This document shows, piece after piece, positions 1-5,010 of a stretch of DNA of 7,150 nucleotides; position 1 is the stretch's first letter, and the number at the start of each line of letters is the position of its first letter. The position numbers and the translations under genes are program-made. The DNA is from an uncultured Nitrosomonadales bacterium (GTDB lineage Bacteria; Pseudomonadota; Gammaproteobacteria; Burkholderiales; Gallionellaceae), in the NCBI GenBank assembly GCA_903934275.1, contig CAIZNF010000109.1, positions 1 through 7,150 on the forward strand, given 5' to 3'. The notes below the pieces were generated by a model. It was not told the origin of the DNA. It did no database searches and saw only the letters and a program-made list of their open reading frames with translations.

Positions 1-181
1 GACCGGGAGAGGTGCCGAATACGATGTTGCCCCCCGAATAGGAGTGGCTGACCGGGGTCACCGCACGCGATTCGTTGCCCATGATATTGAGCACGCAGAC
101 ACGATCCTCGCGGGTTGCGATATCGGCCAGGGAGCGGATGCCTACGAAGTATTTGAATTTTTCGATTCCGGGCTTTCTCAT
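1..181 (-). CDS. aclA: ATP-citrate lyase alpha-type (CoA-binding/citryl-CoA lyase) subunit, N-terminal part; runs off the window
   Basis: This is the first 60 codons of a gene that continues past position 1. The start ATG at 181-179 has a good ribosome site (AAAGGTG at 195-189, 7-nt spacing). The visible protein is a short leader followed by a beta strand and glycine turn, RVCVLNIMGNESRAV at residues 27-41, then SHSYSGGNIVFGTSPG at 45-60. This resembles the start of the CoA-binding domain of the succinyl-CoA synthetase alpha/ATP-citrate lyase superfamily; the SRAV segment matches TRAV in the equivalent part of eukaryotic ACLY as I remember it. The gene directly follows the ATP-grasp/citrate-binding partner (aclB-like), which is the main reason for the call. 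The full enzyme would cleave citrate with ATP and CoA to acetyl-CoA and oxaloacetate. Because the body is missing, I cannot tell whether a citryl-CoA lyase (citrate-synthase-like) domain is present (AclA) or absent (CcsB-type citryl-CoA synthetase small subunit). Confidence 0.72.
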   Translation of the reverse strand, partial: MRKPGIEKFKYFVGIRSLADIATREDRVCVLNIMGNESRAVTPVSHSYSGGNIVFGTSPG

Positions 182-205
182 TGCTTGTCACCTTTACTAA
201 TTGGT

Positions 206-230
206 AGGGCGGGCACGTTCTTGTGCCCAT
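206..230. repeat. Intergenic palindromic repeat, copy A (aclB-aclA gap)
   Basis: In the 79-bp gap between the aclB stop and the aclA start there is a perfect 6-bp inverted repeat, GGGCAC at 211-216 and GTGCCC at 223-228, around a 6-nt loop. An outer G-T wobble (209/230) next to a C-A mismatch (210/229) suggests an originally longer 8-bp stem. Aligned without gaps, 206-230 matches 20 of 25 bases of the element at 1586-1610 in the next gap upstream. There is no run of T after the stem on the transcribed strand, so it does not look like a factor-independent terminator. It could be a dispersed REP-like element or an mRNA processing/stability hairpin between two cistrons. Confidence 0.6.
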
Positions 231-260
231 GCTGGCAGAGTTGATCGTTGTTGATTTTGC

Positions 261-1541
261 TCAGGCGTTGGCTGGCAGACCCAGCAATTTCGCCACTTCG
301 GCGCGGCCACCGCTCTTCATCCAGCGATCCGCTTCCTGCGCGTAATTCACCACGTCGGTCATCGCAGAGTCGAAGCCGAAAATCCGGTAGGGAATACGCA
401 GCGAGTCGAGCACATCCTTGAATACACCCATGCCGCGTATCAGGTTGGGGCCGCCACGGCCAATTACCACATACAGCGGTGTCGGGCCGTGTTCGCTGAA
501 GTAATCGCGCAGCGCGTCGGCCATCGCCCGGAACGTGACAAAGATGTCCGTATTGTTGGCCTTGCCGCCGATGATAAACAGCACGTTCGACTGTTTGAGA
601 TAGTACTTGAGCGAGATGCGCAGCACTTCGTACATCTTCTCGTAGGGCGGGTTGCCGCCGAAATCGGAGGAGATGATGGCATCGTTGCCCAGCACCTCGG
701 TAACCAGCGAGTTTGCGCCGCCGCCGAAGGTGGGGGCGAGGATGGTACCCTTGTCATTGATCACGTAAACGTCGCTCTGCCCCTGATAGGTGCGTAGCTC
801 GTTGATCTCCTGTTCAAAGTCGTTAGCCTCGCTAACGAACAGGTCGTCGGGCAGGCTCAGGCGGTTCATGCGCGGATCGTCGCGGTCGAAGCCGCACTTG
901 AAGTCGCAGGCCACCGGTATCAGCGAACCGGTTTTACCTTCCATCATGCGGATAGGGTTGAGCTCTAGCGTCGACATGCCGTAATGATGATATAGATCCC
1001 ACAGTTTTGGCAGATGCTGCACCAGCGGTGACACGATTTCCTTTGGCGCGCCGAGGTCGGACAGCGCATTGGAAACGATGAAGGATTTGAGTCCGGTCAG
1101 CGGATCGAACGGGACTTCGATGATCTGGGTCTTGTCCAGCTCTTCAATATCCATGCCGCCGTGATGCGTGAGCGTCATGACTGGCGCGCGATAGCGGGTC
1201 GAATCGGTAATGGAAAAATAAATCTCATGTTTGGCGGGAATCGCGCCTTCGAAAGTGACTCCGCGCGATTTGTACATGACCTCGCCCACTTTATATTCGG
1301 CAAAGTACAGGCGCTCTTTTTCGGCCAGTGCAGACTTCAGGTCGCTGGCGCGTCCGATCAGCCCAGATTTACCCTTCTTGCCAATGCCTCCCCTGAAAAT
1401 TGGCTTTACGAAAACTGAACCGCAGCGCTCGATCATGCTGTGGATATCGTGTTCGCTGGCTTCTGGGCCAAGCACTTCGGAGGACGGAAAATCAACAATT
1501 TTGAGCAGCCCTGCCCCATGGAGCATTCCACTAATATTCAT
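261..1541 (-). CDS. aclB: ATP-citrate lyase beta-type subunit (ATP-grasp plus citrate-binding domain)
   Basis: This 426-residue cytosolic protein would provide the ATP-grasp and citrate-binding half of ATP-citrate lyase, forming citryl-phosphate/citryl-CoA with its alpha partner. The N-terminal half is an ATP-grasp fold: VKP at 45-47, a KKGKSG loop at 55-60 like the RGKLG loop of ACLY, HHGGMDIE at 126-133 and LELNPI at 192-197 (probable metal and nucleotide residues, as in succinyl-CoA synthetase beta). The C-terminal half follows the ACLY citrate domain: GGGAN at 273-277, IIGGKANNTDIF at 323-334, GRGGPN at 361-366 and IFGFDSAMT at 387-395. These glycine, Asn/Thr and Arg positions correspond to the citrate-contacting loops of ACLY as I recall them. 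The start at 1541 is chosen for AAGAGGT at 1557-1551 (9-nt spacing). It is somewhat longer than green-sulfur-bacterial AclB (about 400 residues). The alternative is the large subunit of citryl-CoA synthetase (CcsA). An ordinary succinyl-CoA synthetase is less likely because of the citrate-loop motifs. Confidence 0.85.
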   Translation of the reverse strand: MNISGMLHGAGLLKIVDFPSSEVLGPEASEHDIHSMIERCGSVFVKPIFRGGIGKKGKSGLIGRASDLKSALAEKERLYFAEYKVGEVMYKSRGVTFEGAIPAKHEIYFSITDSTRYRAPVMTLTHHGGMDIEELDKTQIIEVPFDPLTGLKSFIVSNALSDLGAPKEIVSPLVQHLPKLWDLYHHYGMSTLELNPIRMMEGKTGSLIPVACDFKCGFDRDDPRMNRLSLPDDLFVSEANDFEQEINELRTYQGQSDVYVINDKGTILAPTFGGGANSLVTEVLGNDAIISSDFGGNPPYEKMYEVLRISLKYYLKQSNVLFIIGGKANNTDIFVTFRAMADALRDYFSEHGPTPLYVVIGRGGPNLIRGMGVFKDVLDSLRIPYRIFGFDSAMTDVVNYAQEADRWMKSGGRAEVAKLLGLPANA

Positions 1542-1585
1542 AACTTCATTACCTCTTAATTATCAAATTCTGTTTGGCAGGCTGC

Positions 1586-1610
1586 AGGGTGGGCACGATT
1601 TTGCGCCCAC
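1586..1610. repeat. Intergenic palindromic repeat, copy B (flxA-aclB gap)
   Basis: The 124-bp gap between the flxA stop and the aclB start holds an 8-bp inverted repeat with one mismatch: GTGGGCAC at 1589-1596 and GCGCCCAC at 1603-1610, with a 6-nt loop. The A1595/C1604 mismatch sits one pair from the loop. It matches copy A (206-230) at 20 of 25 positions and has the same stem and loop sizes, giving an implied common form GTGGGCAC-N6-GTGCCCAC. No T run follows on the transcribed strand. The rest of the gap is AT-richer, and just before aclB there is a GATAAT that could serve as a -10 box, but I see no convincing -35 partner, so no promoter is called. Confidence 0.6.
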
Positions 1611-1665
1611 ACAGAAATAGCCTTCGTTAACCGCGTAGGCAAAAAAGCGTGTCCAATCTACCTTG

Positions 1666-2490
1666 TTAATATTCTTCCGGCAAATTTTTCAGTACCGCCC
1701 ATGAATACACCGGCCCCTTGACGCACACGTAGTCCTTGCCGACATTGCAGCGGCCGCATTTTCCGATGCCGCATTTCATCTTATTTTCGATGGTCGTGTA
1801 GATTTGTTCGTCCTTGAATCCGAGTTTGTTCAGGTTCTGGATCACGAACTTGATCATGATCGGCGGTCCGCAGGTGATCGCGATGGCGTTGTCGGGGACC
1901 GGATCCTTGTCCATCACGGCTGCCGGGACGAAGCCGCAGTAGCCATTCCAACCTTCCTCGGCCTTGTCTATCGACAGATGCACATCGATAGAGTCGCGCA
2001 GCTTTTCGAGCTCCGTCCGGTACATGATGTCGCGCGAGGTGCGCCCGCCGTAAAACACGGTGATGTTCTTGAAGTTGGCGCGTTGCGCCACTGCGGTGGT
2101 GATCACCGGCCAGATCGGCGCAAGGCCACAGCCGCCGCCGATAAAGTACAGATTTTTGCCGCGCCAGTCGTCGATCGGAAAACTGTTGCCGTAAGGGCCG
2201 CGAATGCCGACGACATCGCCGACCTCCAGTTCATGGAAGGCGGAACTCACCCGTCCCACCCGCATGATGCTGAATTGTTTATATTCCCGGGTCAGCGGCG
2301 AGGAGGCGATCGAGATCATCGATTCGCCGCGACCGAAGATGGAAAGCATCGCGCATTGGCCGCATTGATGGTCGAAGAGTTTGCCGTCCACCGGCTCGAC
2401 GCGGAAAGTTTTAATGGAGCGTTCGCCCGCCACCTCTTCTTTGATGGAGGCGACCCTGGCCAGTTGCGGAAGATAGATGTTATCCGGCAT
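1666..2490 (-). CDS. flxA: FlxA-type FAD/NAD(P)H-binding oxidoreductase with C-terminal [2Fe-2S] site
   Basis: This 274-residue protein belongs to the ferredoxin-NADP+ reductase-like family that includes PyrK, sulfhydrogenase HydG, sulfite reductase AsrB and FlxA. It would oxidise NAD(P)H and pass electrons to the neighbouring iron-sulfur subunits. Residues 1-100 form the FAD barrel, with SMISIASSP at 57-65 as the flavin-binding segment and GIRGPYG at 95-101. The NAD(P) domain follows, with FIGGGCGLAP at 116-125 and CGPPIM at 207-212. The C-terminus carries a [2Fe-2S] cysteine set, C240, C245, C248 and C256. The ATG at 2490 overlaps the end of the upstream gene by 11 nt and is preceded by AAGGT at 2503-2499. 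It is the last gene of the compact hdrA-flx run. Its place beside an AsrA/HydB-like protein and downstream of MvhD-like and HdrA genes points to FlxA rather than PyrK or AsrB. Confidence 0.85.
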   Translation of the reverse strand: MPDNIYLPQLARVASIKEEVAGERSIKTFRVEPVDGKLFDHQCGQCAMLSIFGRGESMISIASSPLTREYKQFSIMRVGRVSSAFHELEVGDVVGIRGPYGNSFPIDDWRGKNLYFIGGGCGLAPIWPVITTAVAQRANFKNITVFYGGRTSRDIMYRTELEKLRDSIDVHLSIDKAEEGWNGYCGFVPAAVMDKDPVPDNAIAITCGPPIMIKFVIQNLNKLGFKDEQIYTTIENKMKCGIGKCGRCNVGKDYVCVKGPVYSWAVLKNLPEEY

Positions 2491-3514
2491 GTTCGGTTAC
2501 CTTATTGACTACAGCGACGATATCGATACCCACCGGGCACCCGCTGACGCAGCGGCCACAACCAGTGCATTGATGCATCCCGAAATTTTCGTGGAAATAT
2601 TGGAACTTGTGATTTACCCGTTGGCGCAGCCGCGCGCCGGTGTTCTCGCGCGGATTGTGACCGGACGAGTGCATGGTGAAATCGGGGAACTGGCAGTTGT
2701 CCCAGGTGCGTACCCGCTGGCCTTTCAGCGGCGCTTTGCTTTGCACTTCGTCATTGATGTCGAAACAATGGCAGGTCGGGCACAGGTAGGTGCAAATGCC
2801 GCAGCCGATGCAGGCGCGCGCCATTTCTTCCCAGAGCGGCGAATTGAAGCTCGCCTTCAGTTTGACCGGTGCACCATCCGGGTCGTTGATCTTGCGCTGC
2901 GGATAAGCGACCGCATCGGCATGTACCTGCTTCAGTTGTTTCTGGTCGGCAGTAGAAGGATTGGTGAGCAGTTTCCCGCCTGCCGCCATCAGCGCTTTGC
3001 CTGCTTCGGTGATGGCCTTCACGAAATAGCGGTCACCCAAGTCGGTCAACTGGATGTCGAGGCCGTCGGTGGAAACCGGCGATCCGCCGACCGACAGGCA
3101 GAAACAGTTTGGGCTGGGCGGCTTGTTGCAAGCCAGTCCTATATAGGCCACATTCTTGCGGCGCGCATTGTAATAGGGATCCTCGACATGGTCGGTGAAC
3201 ACCTTGTCCATGCGCGGCACTCCGCGACCATCACAGGGGCGCACGCCGAACACGGCATGGCGTTGCTCCTTCGGCAGTATCTGGGTCAGGCGCGGTGCCT
3301 CGCCCTTGATCTGTTCGAACGAGAAAAATATCTCGCGCTGCGGAAAAGCAAATCCTTTGGGCGACTGGTTGGTGTTGGGATGGTCGAGCCTGACCGCTCC
3401 GCTGACCGGCTGATACGTCCAGATGCCCTCTTCCAGAGTCGGCGCATGAACCTCCCATTCGGTCAATGCGGCAACCCAGCTGTCGATTTGTTTCTTGTCT
3501 AGAATTTTTTCCAT
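2480..3514 (-). CDS. Di-[4Fe-4S] ferredoxin subunit of the AsrA/HydB type (FlxB or FlxC of the Flx-Hdr complex)
   Basis: This 344-residue protein is probably the wire between FlxA and the rest of the complex. The N-terminal domain has VRPCDGRGV at 91-99 and a cysteine-rich segment with C129, C137 and C139, as in sulfhydrogenase beta and anaerobic sulfite reductase A proteins. The C-terminal domain has two ferredoxin-type cluster sites, C235-C238-C241-C245 and C316-C319-C322-C326, plus extra cysteines C248, C250 and C274. The reading frame is open up to an ATG at 3550, but I place the start at 3514: that ATG has AGGT at 3524-3521 (6-nt spacing) and avoids a 32-nt overlap. It follows the previous gene's stop by 4 nt. 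There is no CCG motif, so it is not HdrB. I am unsure which of this gene and the next upstream one matches Desulfovibrio FlxB and which FlxC; adjacency to flxA favours FlxB here. Confidence 0.8.
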   Translation of the reverse strand: MEKILDKKQIDSWVAALTEWEVHAPTLEEGIWTYQPVSGAVRLDHPNTNQSPKGFAFPQREIFFSFEQIKGEAPRLTQILPKEQRHAVFGVRPCDGRGVPRMDKVFTDHVEDPYYNARRKNVAYIGLACNKPPSPNCFCLSVGGSPVSTDGLDIQLTDLGDRYFVKAITEAGKALMAAGGKLLTNPSTADQKQLKQVHADAVAYPQRKINDPDGAPVKLKASFNSPLWEEMARACIGCGICTYLCPTCHCFDINDEVQSKAPLKGQRVRTWDNCQFPDFTMHSSGHNPRENTGARLRQRVNHKFQYFHENFGMHQCTGCGRCVSGCPVGIDIVAVVNKVTEHAG

Positions 3515-3518
3515 GCTG

Positions 3519-4550
3519 TTACCTGATGAAATCGCCGGGGTCGCTATCAAGGAAGGAGGCCACCAGCGACGGTCCTCCTATGCTCGCGCCAGGCTCAAAA
3601 CCGAATTTTTCGCGTGCTTCACGTTCCATTTTGTTGTTTAGCATCCGTATCGGGACATTGACCGGGCAGGCGCGCTCGCATTCGCCGCAATCGGTGCAGC
3701 GTCCGGCCAGATGCATGGCGCGCGTCATGAGATAGGTGATATTTTCGGAACGCACCGCAGAACGCTCGATCCAGCGGATGCGGTTGGCTTTGTCCTCCGC
3801 CGTAGTTTCTGCGGTTACCGGGAAGGTGATGCTGTCCACCACACACTCGTCGCAATAGCACATCGGACACACCGAGCGGCACGCGAAACAGCGGATGCAA
3901 CGGTCGAAATGGCGGCTCCAGATATCCCAGCGCTCGCTGTTTCCCTGCGCTTCGAATTTGGTCAGCGCGGCGAACGGTTCCGAAAGTTGGCGACCGGTCT
4001 TGTCTTCGCCATGCACCGCGTTGTGCTCCTTCGGGTAGGGTGTGCGGCATTCCAGACAACGATCCGCCATCACCTCGCGGGCCGGCAAACGCTTCTCGCC
4101 TTCCGCCGTGGCGAACACGAAATCGTCACCGTCAAAATCGGCGTTTGTCGCGTGCGCGCCGTTCAGGTGGGGAGCCAGTTTGCGCTCATCCACCACGCCG
4201 GTGCCCTCGCAGGATACGCCGATGATGTAGACATCTTCGCGCTTGAAATAATGTTCCTGCATCAGCACGACGATGGAGCGCGCATCGCATCCCTTTGCGA
4301 TGATTGCGATGGGCGCGTTCGCGGTCTTGCGGATATGTGTCAGAAACTTGCGGTCTTCGACCAGATACAGCGACAGATTGTGGAAACAGGTCGGATCCCA
4401 CACCAGATCGTCGGCCTGCGCGGGGTCGGTGATGAAAGCCGGTTCGGCGAGCATGCCTCGGCTGCCCCGGCGGTAGCCGATAACGGCGCGGACTTCGCCC
4501 TTGGTGAGCATGTCCCTCGCGGTGTCGCGGATATCCTGAAGATTAATCAT
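3519..4550 (-). CDS. Di-[4Fe-4S] ferredoxin subunit with F420-hydrogenase-beta-like N-terminus (FlxC or FlxB of the Flx-Hdr complex)
   Basis: This 343-residue protein is a predicted electron-transfer subunit lying between the MvhD-like and AsrA-like subunits. The N-terminal domain resembles F420-reducing hydrogenase/dehydrogenase beta subunits, with IAKGCDARSIVVL at 84-96 and IIGVSCEG at 109-116. A CLEC pair sits at 165-168. Two ferredoxin-type sites follow: C218-C221-C224-C228, running straight into the extra cysteines C231, C233 and C236, and C285-C288-C291-C295. The start ATG overlaps the stop of the upstream flxD gene as ATGA (4550-4547), and an AGGTGG lies just upstream, so translation is probably coupled. 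It shares domain order with the next gene and looks like a distant paralogue of it. No F420-specific context is present, so a direct F420 role is unlikely. No HdrB CCG motif is visible. Confidence 0.78.
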   Translation of the reverse strand: MINLQDIRDTARDMLTKGEVRAVIGYRRGSRGMLAEPAFITDPAQADDLVWDPTCFHNLSLYLVEDRKFLTHIRKTANAPIAIIAKGCDARSIVVLMQEHYFKREDVYIIGVSCEGTGVVDERKLAPHLNGAHATNADFDGDDFVFATAEGEKRLPAREVMADRCLECRTPYPKEHNAVHGEDKTGRQLSEPFAALTKFEAQGNSERWDIWSRHFDRCIRCFACRSVCPMCYCDECVVDSITFPVTAETTAEDKANRIRWIERSAVRSENITYLMTRAMHLAGRCTDCGECERACPVNVPIRMLNNKMEREAREKFGFEPGASIGGPSLVASFLDSDPGDFIR

Positions 4551-4981
4551 AAGCCAACCACCTTTTTCAGCTTTTCCTGCGGCCCTAGCGGCTTGAGGTC
4601 GTTGACGAAATCCGTGATGACCTGGGCAAATTTAGCGCCCTCGGCTGCCGATACCCATGACATGCGGAAGCGGTTCGGTTCGACCCCAATGAATTCGATC
4701 AGTTCCATAATCAAATGCATCTTGCGCCGCGCCAGATAGTTTCCCTCAATGTAGTGACAGTCGCCGATATGGCAACCCGACACCAGAACGCCGTCAGCTC
4801 CCTTGTTGAAGGCCGACAGAATGTACATGGGCGATATGGCACCCGTGCACGGGACGGTGATCGGTGTCGCATTCGCCGGGTATTGGATGCGCGAAACACC
4901 TGCCAGATCGCTGCCCGCTGATGAGCACCACTTGCACAGAAAGGCGACAATTTTTGGTTCGTAAATTTGTTGTTCAGACAT
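4547..4981 (-). CDS. flxD: MvhD/FlxD-type [2Fe-2S] electron-transfer subunit (hydrogenase iron-sulfur subunit family)
   Basis: This 144-residue protein is a full-length MvhD-family protein. In methanogens MvhD passes electrons from the hydrogenase to HdrA; in bacteria FlxD does this from the Flx NADH dehydrogenase. The family cysteines are all present: C16 and C19 (FLCKWCSSAG at 14-23), C45 (VPCTGAI at 43-49), and C70 and C75 (SGCHIGDCHY at 68-77), which hold the [2Fe-2S] cluster. The ATG at 4981 has AAGGA at 4992-4988 with 6-nt spacing. It begins 29 bp after hdrA and overlaps the next gene by 4 nt. No hydrogenase large or small subunit lies nearby, and an NAD(P)H-binding FlxA gene does, so FlxD is a better name than MvhD. 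Confidence 0.88.
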   Translation of the reverse strand: MSEQQIYEPKIVAFLCKWCSSAGSDLAGVSRIQYPANATPITVPCTGAISPMYILSAFNKGADGVLVSGCHIGDCHYIEGNYLARRKMHLIMELIEFIGVEPNRFRMSWVSAAEGAKFAQVITDFVNDLKPLGPQEKLKKVVGL

Positions 4982-5010
4982 CTATCTTCCTTATTTCATA
5001 CGGCCAAGTA

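Noticed and set aside
44..244. Plus-strand 66-codon frame over the aclA start
   Set aside because: It runs through the palindrome and antisense to aclA, with no ribosome site or similarity.
1586..1610. Factor-independent terminator after flxA
   Set aside because: A hairpin is present but no T run follows it on the transcribed strand, and a near-identical hairpin recurs between aclB and aclA.
1666..2490. Dihydroorotate dehydrogenase electron-transfer subunit (PyrK) or sulfite reductase AsrB for the FAD/NAD protein
   Set aside because: The fold family is shared, but there is no pyrD or asrC nearby, and the neighbours are HdrA and MvhD-like subunits.
2477..3502. Plus-strand open frame of 341 codons opposite the AsrA-like gene
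   Set aside because: It lies antisense to a protein with clear ferredoxin motifs, shows no recognisable domain, and reads as the low-complexity mirror typical of GC-rich coding DNA.
3515..3550. Longer N-terminus (12 extra residues) for the AsrA-like protein, starting at 3550
   Set aside because: It would overlap the upstream gene by 32 nt, while the ATG at 3514 has a Shine-Dalgarno sequence overlapping the upstream stop codon.
2480..4550. Assignment of the two ferredoxin proteins as HdrB/HdrC
   Set aside because: Neither carries the CCG domain of HdrB, and both are far longer than typical HdrC, with N-terminal domains of the AsrA/HydB and F420-hydrogenase-beta kinds.
3711..4739. Plus-strand open frame of 342 codons opposite the second ferredoxin subunit and flxD
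   Set aside because: It spans the boundary of two well-supported minus-strand genes and has no family features, so it is a shadow frame.
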